From NCBI GenBank assembly GCA_958450365.1, contig CAUEEP010000926.1, positions 868,001 through 932,000 of the forward strand: a stretch of DNA of 64,000 bases, read 5' to 3'. Below the pieces are notes generated by a model. That model had not been told where the DNA came from. It saw only the letters and a list, made by a program, of their open reading frames with translations, and ran no database searches. Of this stretch, positions 18,712 through 30,736 are shown one piece after another. The first letter of the stretch is position 1. Each line of letters begins with the position of its first letter. The stretch is from Mesorhabditis belari. Its lineage: Eukaryota > Nematoda > Chromadorea > Rhabditida > Rhabditidae. The position numbers and the translations under genes are program-made.

Positions 18712-18920
18712 TTAGGGTACCGGATAGCTCAGTGGTTAGATCAAAAGATCCTGGTTTGTCCGGAAAGCGAAAGATCGAGGGTTCAATCCCTCGAATCCGA
18801 ATCCGAATCCGGTGTTAGTTTTTGGCTATAGTAACCCGAAAAACTCTAAATCTGCATTTCGGTGTTTTTTGAGAAGTCCTCAACTTCCTACTCAACAATT
18901 TTTATGCTTTTTATATTAAA
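18712..18920 (+). repeat. tRNA-headed dispersed repeat, copy 1
   Basis: Box A TAGCTCAGTGG (18725-18735) and box B GGTTCAATCCC (18780-18790) lie 44 bases apart, followed by a short GAATCC tandem tail and about 110 bp shared with the copy at 24055-24270. tRNA-like head plus unrelated body is the layout of a SINE. One C is lost from the T arm compared with copy 2. Confidence 0.65.
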
Positions 18921-18939
18921 TAAATAAATAAAGAAAAAT

Positions 18940-19180
18940 TTATTTTTTTTTATAAAAAAATTATAAAAACAAAAACACCCCGGAAAGAGATAAGGGGAAA
19001 AAGGGGGGGAAAAGGGGATTAATTGATGAAAAAAAAAAAAAAAAAAAGATTTTTAAGAAAATTTATAAAAAAATTAAAATTTAAAAAAATTTTAAAAAAA
19101 AAAAAAATAAAAAAAAAAAAAAAAAGGAAAAAAAAGGGAAAAAAAAAATTTTATTTTTTTTAAAAATTTTTTAAAAATTT
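18940..19180. repeat. low-complexity A/G tract
   Basis: Long A runs with short G and T runs; no coding content; length unreliable. Confidence 0.85.
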
Positions 19181-19490
19181 TCAATGAAATGGTCAAGAGG
19201 TCCAAGAAATCAAATATTTAGATCCAGATTTATTCAAGAGATCAAGAGATTTAGCGTAACCGTAATCCGTACAAGTACAACCCTATGAAATGAAATAAAC
19301 TCTAGAGAACTAGAAACAAATTGTTCTTTACATGAAAAGTGTTTCATTCTAAAACACTTTTAAAAGTGATAAGTGCTAAAGAAAGAGATTGGGTCAGAAA
19401 ATAGCATAGAGTAGCCGATGAGCGAACCCAAAAGAGGGCCCGCATCGCCTCAACTTCCTACTCAACCAAATTTTGATGCTTTTGATATTA
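19181..19490 (+). repeat. dispersed repeat, shared with 24584-24858
   Basis: About 260 bp near-identical to 24584-24858, beginning near TCAATGAAATGG and ending near GGGCC(C/T)GCATCG. Here it is followed by the CAACTTCCTACTCAACC tail that elsewhere ends the tRNA-headed repeat, so repeat modules have been joined in different orders. Confidence 0.75.
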
Positions 19491-19867
19491 AAAGATTCTC
19501 TAATAAAACATAAAGTGATTACAAAAATGTTAAAAACTAATAAAGTTATGAATTTTAAAAAAATCAGATTGCAAAATCAGATCAGAATCAGAAAAATCAG
19601 ATTTGCAAAACGATGAAAATTTTGATGTTTACGTAATCGCGCAGCTTTTGGCATAAAGGCTTTTGGTATAGGGAGCAGAAATCGCTTCTGTTTCACTCTT
19701 ATCAAACACTTATTTCGGTTTTAATTACCCAATATTTAATTAGCTAATTTTTTAGCTTGATAAATTCATAATTGATAATTAACAGTGGATTAGGATTTAT
19801 AAATAAGAGATTTTATAAAAAAACTGAGTCATGAAAAGTAAGCTTTTCAGGTTAAAAAGCAAATAAA

Positions 19868-19877
19868 GAAAGAAAAA

Positions 19878-19913
<36 letters not shown>

Positions 19914-19916
19914 AAA
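19868..19916. repeat. (GAAA)n microsatellite
   Basis: About 11 GAAA units. Confidence 0.9.
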
Positions 19917-19919
19917 GGG

Positions 19920-22737
19920 ATCGCTGCTCATTGATCGATTGAGAACGGGAGAAAAGAGGGAAATATTGAGAAAAGAAAAAGGAAACGAAACTAGGTATTT
20001 TCTCAGAGAAAGAAATCCCTTTCACACTTTTCTCGGGGAAAACTTGAGGAGTTATTTTTGAGGTTAAGTAACACGATTATTCACCTCGAATTAGTGGCAG
20101 TGAAGGTATGAGAAAGTAAGAGAAATGGCTTCAAGTTTAGTACTTGGTTCAACCACTTGGTTGGTACTTGGTTGGTAATTGGTTGGTACTTGATTTTCGA
20201 TATTACAAGTATTCAGAGTATTGCAGAGTTCAGTATAACTAGAATAGAAAATATTAGTCACCAGTTTTTATAACTAGAAATGATTTTCTTTTCATGTAAA
20301 TCTTAACAAATGAGTTGATAAACAGAGAAAGAGCAAATTTTCGATATATTCAATAACGGATGTCCTGTTCTCTTTATCAATACCAGCTATCAATGTTCTG
20401 CATGTTTTAGTCGACTCAACAAAATTGTGTTTACAAAATGTTTAAGTCGACTCAACAAAAACGCAATAAACCGCGAAAATCCCATACCATAGTTTAGTCT
20501 AGATTTTTTAAATAAAGACAAAGTGCTTACGAACAAACTGACTTGAAAATGACAAACTAACATGATTTATTGATTGATTATTAAGCTATTAACTTGATTT
20601 ATGAACTGTACAAAACATAGTATCAACCGAAGATCGAACCGATGGCCTCTCACTTTACCTCTACTGAAACACTCCATCGAAATAATCTACACTCTACAAA
20701 AGCACTTATTCTAAAGCCATTAAGATCCTTATTAAAGTAAGAAGACTTTGTAAAAGTTGGAAAACTTTTTGAGAACTTGATAAATCCATTAACCAGCTCT
20801 AGTTCTCGATTTTGAGCTATCTCTTTCGAAAAGTTTATTAATGAAAGCTCACGTGCTAAACCGGTGATAAACCGTTATAAACAAATTTCTTTATAACTTA
20901 CCTAGGAGCCGGATAGTGTGGCAACGGGGAGAGGTAGCTCATCGCACAAATCGTGGAGGATAAGAGTAAACGGGGAGAACCGATTTGAGGGGTGGGGACT
21001 CCCACAGGATTTGAGGGGGACACAAGTCTCTCTCAATTTCCTCCACAATCACCCAATCTCTTGCTCAATGAGTCAAAAAGAGCATGGAAAGGAGAGCCTC
21101 AATCGTTACACATAAACCCTTCTTTCAGCCTTTTTCTTTTCCAGCTTTTGATCTTTCTATTGATCTCGAGTATCTACAATACCCCATCCATCTTGTCTCA
21201 GTTTCAATTTTTGTGAAGATCCCAGGGAACAAGGGAAAATTCAAGATAGAAGCGGTAAATTGGGGTTTGCAATGGGATCTTCTTCGAATATACCTGGGCT
21301 TCGATAGGAAACCTTTATGTAAGAATTTAAAGCCATTATGTAAGAATGGTTTTGAGTTTTGGATAGCAACATGGTAGCTACCTCTAATAAATACTCTAAT
21401 AAAAGCCCTTTATACGAGCGTCATCTAAGTGCAAACTTACACTTAGATGAGTCTAAGGGACTCAAAGAAACGCTCATATCTTGACGCTTAAACATTTGTT
21501 TCTGTTTTGTTATTTAGATATCAAATGAAAGTGATTTCTTGGGTGATTTCTTGAGATGTAAAACATATTTTTAGAATTAAATTGGACCAGCGCTTAGAAC
21601 AAAATGATTGAAAAATGGCAAAAATCGGCTCTTTCTTTTTGGCATTCATTCATTTGGTCTATCATCAACTTAATCAACTTCAACTGGGAATAGTCGATAC
21701 AATGGCTTATAGTTGTCGTGTCTAAAATTATCTACATACTAAAATAAGCTTGGGCAACAAAAAGAAAACTTTCCCTTTTCAGTAAATCAAAGCCTGGCTC
21801 ACGAACACTCTTTATAACTCTTTATAACAGTCTTTATAAAGCAGCGACACTCATAACTCAAATGTTATACCGATACTGTCATCGAGATTTCGAGCTATGC
21901 CAATGCTATAGAGTTATGCAGCTCATAAATCACTGTCGGTGTTGAAAGCGATTTCAGAACTCTTACATGAATCTAGTGCAAATCAAAACTCTCAGCCACT
22001 CTGCTTTCTCTGGCTTTCTGGGTATTACTGCTTGCGGGTCATAATAGCTTTTTGATTAGAAAATTGCACAAAAATAATAGTAAATAAATAACAAAACAAA
22101 TCAGAACCAAATGAGAACCAAATGAGAACAAATGAGAACGCGAAAATCCCATACCATAGTCTAGAGTTTAGTCTAGAGGCAAAGTGCTTACGAACGAACA
22201 TAAAGGTAAAATGCTTACGAACGATTTATGCTATAGTTTATTGGGATGCGTTCAGATTTCTAGTGGTAAAGCATACCAAAAATGCTATTGGGACAAAACA
22301 AAAAGCTCAAGATTTTATTTGAAAAAATTCATCACGATCTGATTAAATAAAAAAAAAAGCAAAGTCCAGTTAATTTCATAATTTGAAGTGTTGTTTTGAA
22401 TGGTCGATTGTTGTTCAGTGTTTTCCCCTTTCTCATCCAATGTATTTCAAATATTTTTCCTCTATTTGTGTTTAGGTGAAGAGAAAATCTTCACAAGAGT
22501 CCACTCTTTTCCCCCCTTTTTTTTTTTTTTTCAATCCTTCCCCAGAAAATTTCAACAAGAAGAGAAAAATCGAAATTTGTCAATGGTTGACGCGAAAAAA
22601 GCGGCAGCACAAACAAAGAAAAAAATTGAGCAAAGAAAAATTCTTGAAACATAGAAAAGAATAAAAACTTCTAAATATTTAGAAATCAATGAGAATTACA
22701 ATTTTAGAACAAGATGAAACTTTAGAAGTTTAGAGTT
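19920..22737. other. no gene seen; possible promoter patch near 20900-21080
   Basis: No exon chain found on either strand. A GC-rich patch at 20910-21080 resembles the promoter-like patches elsewhere. A hairpin lies at 21420-21449 (TCATCTAAGTG and inverse). The segment ACGAACAAACTGA/CGCGAAAATCCCATACCATAG recurs at about 20470 and 22140. Confidence 0.4.
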
Positions 22738-22740
22738 ATG

Positions 22741-23201
22741 CTTAAAATTCCTTTCATTGCCCTCCTCGGGCAGCTCGACCAGCTCGACCAAGACCTAAGA
22801 AGTACGGATATGCGCCAGTTCTCGGGACTCAGAGATCCAGTGGAAGTGATTGAGAGAAAAAGACTCCGATGGGCTGGCCACGTGATACGACGACAGATGG
22901 ACGATACGGATCACAGAGTGGCTACCACGAGACCAGAAGAGGCCCATCGGAAGACCAGCAACGAGGTGGAGCACAAGAGTGGCAGAGACGGTCAGAGAAA
23001 GGATGGCTAGAGTGCAATCACCATGAACACTTTGGAGTTATGCTTAAAATTCATTTCATGGCCCTCCTGCAACCACCACCAGCACAAGCAAGTCAAAGAC
23101 TTCGAACCAGGAACAACCAAGATAGGAAACACTGGATGACAATATCAAGGGATAGAGAAATGTGGAAGCAGGTTGTGATCTACGCAAATAGGAACACCTA
23201 A
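22741..23201 (+). mobile_element. LINE 3' relic (reverse-transcriptase C-terminus)
   Basis: The frame at 22738-23010 contains RKRLRWAGHVIRR, the well-known motif near the C-terminus of non-LTR retrotransposon polymerases. After a frameshift, the frame ending at 23201 contains a terminal DREMWKQVV segment, also typical of the last residues of such proteins. No polymerase core or 5' part is present, so it is a dead 3' fragment. Its last 45 bases recur inverted at 33096-33140. Confidence 0.65.
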
Positions 23202-23852
23202 GTGCGAAGAAAGATCAAAAAAATTCATTTCATGAAGAAATTGATGATTTCAATACGAGATAAGGTCAATGGTTTGATTAAAACAAAAAAAAACACATAG
23301 CCTTTTCTTCTCGGAAATCCGGATCTTTTCAAAGCTACCATATACAAAATCCAAACCCAATCGATTCTCTTGAAATAAAGGATTAAAATAAACTCCGCTA
23401 ATAGATTCTACGACCCTAAAAACCCCGGACAAATTTTTCACATTAAATCTCATTTGGGAATCATTTACAGACAAAAAATCACTGTATAAAGTGCCTGGCA
23501 GGCATTCTTTGTGCGGCGGCGTAATCGCTTTCCACCTGGCACACGCCCCCGATAGATAGTTGTTCCCTTTTCAGTCTTAGAAAAAAGCGAGAGAAAAATT
23601 GATCTCAAAAAATTTGGGCATAGTGAGGCGCAAAACCGCGAAGCCGGCTGAGTCACTCACCGCTTAGAAGTCGCGAAAAATCTCCCCTCAAACCCGATGA
23701 CTGGTTTAGCCCTTAAATTTGGCTGTATTTTTCCATGAAATTTTCCATCATTTCAACCCAAAACTGCCTTGAAATGCTAAAGGTTAAAATGAGCTGCAAA
23801 ACGGATTTCATAGCTGTAATAATAAAATAAAATAATAAATCACACAAACAGT

Positions 23853-24660
23853 ATTGTTGACAGATTATTGATAAACTCATTTACTTTAATCATTTTTTTA
23901 CAGAAAATTTGATTAAAAATTACTAAGAAAGGCTGAATATGTAGATGATAAAATCTGCTATTTTGAAAGTTTTTTTAAAGATTTCTATCAATGAAATGGT
24001 TAAGAGGTCCAAGAAATCAAATATTTAGATCCAGATTTATTCAAGAGATCAAGTATTAGGGTAACGGATAGCTCAATGGTTAGAGCAAAAGATCCTGGTT
24101 TGTCCGGAAAGCGAAAGATCGAGGGTTCAATCCCCTCGAATCCGAATCGGAATCCGGTGTTAGTTTTTGGCTATAGTAACCCGAAAAACTCTAAATCTGC
24201 ATTTCGGTGTTTTTTGAGAAGTCCTCAACTTCCTACTCAACCAATTTTGATGCTTTTGATATTAAATAAATAAATAAAGATAAACTGATTTACTTTAATC
24301 ATTTTTGACAGAAAATTTTATTAAAAATTTGAGAAATTCCACACTTTTTCAAACCAAAACTGCCTTGAAAGGCTAAAGGTTGCAAAACGGATTTCATAGC
24401 TGATAAAATGTCGCAAACACAGACAATATTGTTGACAGATTATTGATAAACTCATTTACTTTAATCATTTTTTTTACAGAAAACTTGATTAAAAATTACT
24501 CTTTTTAAAACTTAAAAAATTACTAAGAAAGGCTAAATATGTAGCTGATCAAATCTGCTATTTTGAAAGTTTTTTTAAAGATTTCTATCAATGAAATGGT
24601 TAAGAGATCCAAGAAATCAAATATTTAGATCCAGATTTATTCAAGAGATCAAGAGATTTA
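23853..24660 (+). repeat. local direct duplication
   Basis: The block 23853-24060 (from TTGTTGACAGATTATTGATA to TTCAAGAGATCAAG) recurs at about 24428-24660, with a partial third copy of its start near 25300. The tRNA-headed repeat copy 2 lies between the two main copies. Confidence 0.75.
24055..24270 (+). repeat. tRNA-headed dispersed repeat, copy 2
   Basis: Box A TAGCTCAATGG (24069-24079) and box B GGTTCAATCCC (24124-24134). The T arm forms a perfect 5-bp stem (GAGGG with CCCTC); the acceptor stem pairs only partly. The body matches 18812-18920. Likely a SINE-like element or tRNA pseudogene with a captured tail. Confidence 0.65.
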
Positions 24661-25529
24661 GCGTAACCGTAATCCGTACAAGTACAACCCTATGAAATGA
24701 AATAATCTCTAGAGAGCTAGAAAAAAGTGTTCTTTACATGAAAAGTGTTTTATTCTAAAACACTTTTAAAAGTTATAAGTGCTAAAGAAAGAGATTTGGT
24801 CAGAAAATAGCATAGAGTAGCCGATGAGCGGACCCAAAAGAGGGCCTGCATCGCTCACCCCTTACCCCTTCCCCTCACTCGGAACACATTACAACCAATC
24901 CCCCCCCGCCCGGAGTGGCTTTGTCTGTCTGTCCTTAAACGCCTTTTTGATTGAAATCTTTCTCTTGTACTTGAAAAGTTCTCATCAAAAACCCGTGTTT
25001 CTCTCATCCATTTCCACACAAATAAACACCTCGATAGAAAATTTATTGACAAAAGAAAGAGATTTTCGCTTATCCCATGTGTGGAGGCTAAAATTTTGTT
25101 TTTAAAACAATTTTACAACAACTTTGTTATTTACTTGTCTAAATGGAGAGCCGATGCTGATTCCTGAAGGGCCACCAGCTGGGACGCCAGAGCTTGAGAT
25201 CAGAATACCCTCACCGCCGTTTACCTGAATGCTTAACGGTAAAATAAACGGTTTTTCTGGCAAGGCCTTTCATAGATGATAAAATCACACAAACATTATT
25301 GTTGACAGATTATTGATAAACTGATTTACTTTGGTCACCTTGGCGCAAGCGGGAACACTTTTTTTTACAACCCACACGGTCCCGGTTCGGTCCCCGGGTG
25401 TCTCCCTGGATCCTAGATTTTTTTTTTTTTTAATTTTGTTTTAAATGACATAACTACAATGTATTCTAAGGTTTTTCTAAAGAAGTTTTAGCTTTATTGG
25501 TTAAAACATGGCTGAGAAAATGGCCGTAA

Positions 25530-25580
25530 AGACAGACAAACAGACAGACAAACAGACACTGCTCTTTTATGCATAGTAGA
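25530..25580 (-). mobile_element. Helitron-like 5' end
   Basis: Minus strand reads TCTACTATGCATAAAAGAGC followed by GTGTCTGTTTGTCTGTC repeats, matching the layout of 14560 and 59935. No 3' end located. Confidence 0.45.
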
Positions 25581-25702
25581 TTCTCGTTAAGCATCATTTA
25601 CTTGAAAACTTATGCAAGATCTAGACTACCAAATTGTACATAGAACAGGGTTAAACTGATCTGCTTTACCTTACCTGGTTATCCCCTTTTTTTTAAACTG
25701 AT

Positions 25703-26306
25703 TCAACATCCTACTTGTATCATCGCGTAAATCGGCTTCCGACTGACGGTGAAAGCGGCAATCCCGGGATCGTCAACAATCATCACCGACCAAAAACCGC
25801 CCAATTTTCTCTCCAAATACTGAAAAAGGCAATAAATACTAAAACTAGAAAGAAATTGTAATTTAAACCTCAGCAATATTGTTCGCCTGTTGCCCGGAGT
25901 TGCTCTGATCACCCGTGTAGTACTCGACGACGCTTCGCTCGATCTGAAAACGGGATTAGAGTAATGTTTTTTCTCGAAAGCTACCGTCAACGAAAGCTAC
26001 CGTAAGCGTCAACGAAAGCTACCGTTATTATCCAATCCATTCTCTTTTTTGCATGCTATTGCAATCACAGAATCGAATCAAATGTCGATCGATTACAGAG
26101 AAACTAGGGGCAAGATTACGGTAGTTTTTTCATTACTTTATTTCATGATTTAGCTTTTAAACTAGTTTATAGCTTATAGACTTTAATGTTTTATAAGATT
26201 CTTATTTCGCAGAACCTCGGTAATCCATCCGGGTTGTAATCCGAACGACATTGTCACCTCGATTTGCATCAATCCTCCGCCCTGACGAGTTGGATAAATA
26301 TGTAAT
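25703..26306 (-). CDS. C-terminal part of a protein with weak dynein-light-chain resemblance
   Basis: Three minus-strand exons join in phase: 26306-26216, 25943-25869 and 25819-25703 (stop 25703-25705), 93 residues in all, plus a split codon showing that an upstream exon exists. The end reads ANNIAEYLERKL, then FWSVMIVDD, then RKPIYAMIQVG. This resembles the LC8 dynein light chain C-terminus in order and spacing (a helix, then W-C/V-I/M-V, then a hydrophobic strand ending in G), but identity is low and the preceding part does not match LC8. Upstream exons were not found; a Tc1-like MITE lies at 26458-26828 in the way. A divergent light chain or another small alpha/beta protein are both possible. 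Confidence 0.5.
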
Positions 26307-26457
26307 CTAAAAGATTTTATATCTTTCAGCTTTTTCAGAGGTACTTATGGGTTCACCGCATATTTTTTCATCTTAAAAATATATCAATTTTAGTACAAGT
26401 ATGTTTCATTTATCAGCTAAATATGTTTAAATTAAACTTCTAGATTAAATTATAGTA

Positions 26458-26828
26458 CAGTCATGGACAAAAGTCTGGACAAAAGTCTTTTAACGTTGGT
26501 TTCCCGAAGTTTGTTCTTTGTATATCTTGATCCAAATTCGACCAATTCGCAAACGGTTAAAAGATTTAAAGAGCTTATTATCTCTAAGGTTGAAATTAGA
26601 GATAATAAGCTTTCAAGCCCTTTTAACCGTTCGAAATTCGGTTCAGGTTTTGGCCCCAAAGAACAAAATAACACGGGCCAGACTTTATTTTTCCATGACT
26701 GTAGATAAAAGATTTAAAGAGCTTATTATCTCTAATTTCAACCTTTTGCAAATTGGTCGGATTTGGACCAAGATATACAAAGAACAAACTTCTAAAAACC
26801 AATGTTAAAAGACTTTTGTCCATGACTG
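26458..26828. mobile_element. Tc1-type MITE, composite
   Basis: Ends CAGTCATGGACAAAAGTC and inverse, each next to TA (26456-26457 and 26829-26830); CAGT ends with TA target are typical of Tc1-like elements. A third copy of the terminus (CCATGACTGTA) at about 26692-26703 shows that a second element or a partial duplication is fused inside. No transposase. Confidence 0.8.
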
Positions 26829-26987
26829 TAGATAAAGGTTAAGCTAAACTAAAAAAGGTATAGTTATAGCCTTTGTTTTGTCAAGTGCCCATAAGTATGC
26901 TCATAAGTAACCCATAAGTACCCTTTCAGATTTCAGTTCAGATTCAGGACTCATAATCATTCATAAGATTCTGATAATTGAAGTCAG

Positions 26988-27250
26988 TCAAAAATCCGAC
27001 TCTGAGAGTCCTTGTTGAACGATTTTCGGGTCAAACGGAAGCGGCTCTTGCATCGGCTGAAAATGGTATCATTTTTTGCAAGAATTTTTAAAGTTTTTGA
27101 AATAGATATGCAAATTTAGAGGTAAATATTGTTGAAATAAATAATTGAAATAAATAATTGAAATAAATCTTAGAATATTCTCTCACAGGCTGCCTGACGA
27201 GGGGCACTTTCCGAGTGGGAAGCATCCAAATCGGCTGCGTTGCGCCATCG
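26988..27250 (-). CDS. tail of an unidentified gene (two exons)
   Basis: Exon 27250-27187 joins in phase to 27056-26988, which ends in a stop (26988-26990). The chain reads IWMLPTRKVPLVRQP then PMQEPLPFDPKIVQQG. I do not recognise it. It may instead be the 5' part of the gene ending at 25703, but the stop codon and lack of a GT donor before it argue against this. No exons were recognised upstream of 27250. Confidence 0.4.
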
Positions 27251-27832
27251 CTTTCGGAGATTAGAAATAGAAATAAAAATAGAAAATAGAAAATATAAAG
27301 CATTTTAGGTAAGTTATTAAGAAATTTGTGATCAATTTTACTCGAATTGATCCCTATCCCAGACATGGTTAACCAGAAAAAGGATGATAAACGAGGTGGA
27401 ACGTTTGACAAAAAAAACGATCAATGAGAAATTTTTCTTTTTTTTATTTATAGGTTTTAAACTTTTTGAGAAAATCAAAAGAAATATACTTTTGTTGAAA
27501 CAAGAATTGCTTTTTGAACTTGAAAAACTTGAAGAACTTGAAGGAATCTTGCGTGCAAATCTATCAAAGTATCTAGTTTCCGAATCTTTTGTCAACAGCA
27601 TTGTACAACTAGAAAACTAGGTTGCGCGTCAGGCTAAGTGCGACTCTCAACTTTGAGAGCTTGTTTTAGAAATTTATGAGCTCCTATCGGTTAGATAATG
27701 GGCACCGCTACAGGAGACCCACTCAACATTTACCTATAAAATTTTTGTGGGAATCAGTTATCTGTTGACTGAGCTACACCCTCCAGAGTGAGTATGAGTA
27801 GTTGTGACGAAAATATTGAATTATTGAATATA

Positions 27833-28328
27833 CCGTATTCTCTCTAATAGTAGTGCACTCTCTAATAGTATTGCGGTCCGAGAGGGGTTTGAAAAAATAG
27901 TAGTGCACAAATTTGAATTTCTGGTGCTTCTTTTTCATCTAAATCTTTTTGACTTTATGTTTATGTGACATTCTAAAGCTATCCAAGCAAGCAAAAGTCA
28001 GGCTTTTTTTTATTCATTTATTAACTATTCTTCACATGAAAAAGTTAGCAAAAAATCTAAAATTGTTGCGCAAAGTGCAAAAACATCTTTTTGTTGTTTG
28101 TCAAGGCACAAATTGTCAACTCGCCGGCCCACAACTGTATGTCAAAAGGAGCCAAAGGAGCCAAGAGTACGTGAAAGAATTGCAAGAATTTTTGGAACAA
28201 ATCTTATATCTGTCTTACTTTGGTAAATGATGGAAACTCTTTAATAGTAGTGCACTCTCTAATAGTATTGCGGTCCAGGAGAGGGATTAAAAAAATAGTA
28301 GTGCGCACTACTATTAGAGAGAATACGG
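27833..28328. mobile_element. CCGTATT-ended TA-target foldback with short open frame
   Basis: Terminal inverted repeats start CCGTATTCTCTCTAATAGTA, flanked by TA (27831-27832 and 28329-28330). The interior shares a conserved block with the copy at 39055-39628, including a frame reading HMKKLAKNLKLL then VCQGTNCQLAGPQLYVKRSQ (27949-28230, plus). The frame is conserved between copies but unrecognised. Confidence 0.8.
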
Positions 28329-28654
28329 TATATATTGAATATTGAATATATTGTATATTGAATCTTGTTCAAATCTTGAGCCTGAACCTAGAACTATCGA
28401 TAAAGAGGGTTTAGCGGTTGCAGTTATTTTTTTGGCTCATCGTAAGGTACAGGCTTCTATTGGATTGACCAATAAGTAATAGATTTTTAACTTTTTGAGA
28501 AAATCGAAAGAAATTAACCTTTGTTGAAACAAGAAACAAAATTGCATTTCAGAACTTGAAGAACTTTAAGAACTTTAAGAACTTGAAGGAATCTTGTGTG
28601 GAAATCTATCAAAGTATCAGAGTCAATTTCAATTTCAATTTCAAACAGAAATAT

Positions 28655-29024
28655 TTATTCAATAAAGCCATCTAAAACAATCAAAATAGTCTCCATCTTT
28701 TTTTCAATAATCTTGTCCATTTTACTGGTAGAAGGCAAATTCCTCTCTTTGAATCTTTGATCGGGCGAAAATCTTTGTTTTTATGTCAAACTAGTGCCCA
28801 TTTTTTGTATCTTGTTCATCTTCAAAGTGCTATCCGATTAGGGTATTTTCTATTGATCGATATAAATAGTAGTCTAGAGAATCTAGAAATATCTGGAGAA
28901 GTGCGGGAGAAGCTCCCAGTTTAGGTTCTTGGTTGTAGAGCTGGTCAGTGTGTTGCTGAGCATTGTCATGCTGCAATTTCAGATTTTCTCTTTTGATCTC
29001 AAGAGCTTTCGCCAGATTCTGCAA
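28655..29024 (-). pseudogene. mariner transposase relic, C-terminal half
   Basis: The minus strand reads LQHDNAQQHTDQL, a degraded version of the mariner 'HDNA..H' motif around the second catalytic Asp, then a YYLYRSIENTLIG segment matching the 'FRSL..L.G' that follows the third Asp. After frame damage it ends ERNLPSTSKMDKIIE, like the mariner C-terminus 'LP.+W.K.IE', with a stop at 28655-28657. Older and of a different type from the 61.6 kb copy. Confidence 0.6.
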
Positions 29025-29197
29025 TTGATTACTGCATAGTTGAGAGTTAAGTGTTGCCTTGCTAGCCTATAGCTTCCAGTATCCAATAACTTTCAGTATC
29101 CAATAACTTTCAGTATCCAACAGCTTCCAGTATCCAATAGCTCCCAATAACCTCCACCGATCTCCCGGAGCGGTCGCTTTCGATCACGATTTCGATT

Positions 29198-29303
29198 TCA
29201 TTTCGATCAAAGATTTATCTTCATTATTAAACTTGTGAAACCATCGATCACATGTAGTCCCAAGACAAGAATGAAGACAAATCTTTGATCGAAATGAAAT
29301 CAG
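29198..29303. repeat. short foldback
   Basis: GATTTCATTTCGATCAAAGA and its inverse about 75 bases later form a 106-bp stem-loop. Confidence 0.7.
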
Positions 29304-29952
29304 TCATCACCATATACTTTTCTTATGTGGTTTAGAGCTAGGCTTGAAGATGAGCATTTAGCATAGCAATATGCCCATTTGGCGAATTTACACTAATCGA
29401 AAAAAGAAGTAGTTAATAAAGAAAGAATGCTCAATCAATGAAAGTGTTTTGAAATAAGGGAACTCTGTTGTCTCTTTTAGTGGTAAACACTGAGGGTTAA
29501 CTTTACGGCAAAAAAACAATTTCCTTTCTTTTGCGTGACTCATTGGCCTCATTACCTATTGGCCAAACCGAATAGAAGTTTCCTAACTTCTAAAAATAAA
29601 ATTCAATTTTTCTGATCAAGATCTTGCCAGCACAGGATGCTGGCAAGATGCTTGAGCTCGAGAATTCCTTTTATATTTCTTTCTTTTCATCTAGATCTTT
29701 CTATTTCTTATAAGATTTACTTTTAAAAATGAAAATAAGACATTCAATAGAAAGTATTACAACAAATAATTTTGTGTTCATGATTTTGAGTTGTATGGCT
29801 CACAGAATGATCGCCGATCACTTCTGTGAAAGTCGAGAAGCTTGAGAATTCCCTTCTATATTAAAATCATACTGTAAAACCAATTTTTTTTTATTCAAAC
29901 CCATGGACACTACAAACTACACACTACAAACGTAAACTATTGCTTTTAACTT

Positions 29953-30257
29953 TCTTCAAATCTGCCAGATTGACATGATCTATAGCTTAAAAAATAGAGA
30001 ATCACAAGAGCTTTCGAATGAACTAAAGCACACTTAAAAATATCAATGTGAAAGAAAGTTGCAGTGGTTTGTAGTCATGATTCGAAACTGACTGACTGAC
30101 TGTACTCGCGCGTAGTCGAAGCGCTCGAGTCAGGCTACAAGCCACTGTAACTTTCTTTAGAATTTATATTTCTCCATATACTTTAGTTCATTCGAAAGCT
30201 CTTGAGATTCTCTATTTTTTGAGCTATAGATCATGTCAATCTGGGAGATTTGAAGCA
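29953..30257. repeat. foldback of about 300 bp
   Basis: Left arm from CTTCAAATCTGCCAGATTG, right arm its imperfect inverse ending GGGAGATTTGAAG; central part with TGACTGACTGAC. Probably a non-autonomous element; target duplication not clear. Right of it, 30405-30500 shares a diverged segment (GCCGATTCCGAATCT) with 51360-51450. Confidence 0.6.
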
Positions 30258-30736
30258 ACGTGTTGTTGCTTCAAAGTTCGTTCAAGCGTTCAAGCTCAAG
30301 CTCTCGCGTTCGTTCAAGCTTCAAGCGTGTGTTGTGTGATAGTTCGTCATTTTTGTAGTTTATAGGGTCCATTATTTACTCACATGGGAAGTGCACCAAG
30401 TTAGGGTGATTGGACCAAGACCTAGACCATTCGATACAGAATTTCACGCCGATTCCGAATCTATTTTTGCAAAATGGCTCTCTATCAAAAGTTATAAACA
30501 TTTCAAATTTGTAGTCAAAAATGAAATTTTCTTGGCCGAAATTGGATTTCCTCATAAGGCTTCTTCAGCGCCGGCCAAATGTGGTGCTAAATGCTAAATG
30601 GCGGTGCAGTGGGTAGAAGGCTTCAATACGAAAAGATTTCTTCATTTATTTGCTTGGGTTCAATTCCATCTTTTTCTTTTTCTTTTTATTTTAATGTTTT
30701 TTTTCTTACTTCACTTTTTATCCTCAATCTTGCTGA

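Noticed and set aside
18712..24150. Functional tRNA genes
   Set aside because: Box A and B are good but acceptor stems and anticodon arms do not fold; called tRNA-like only.
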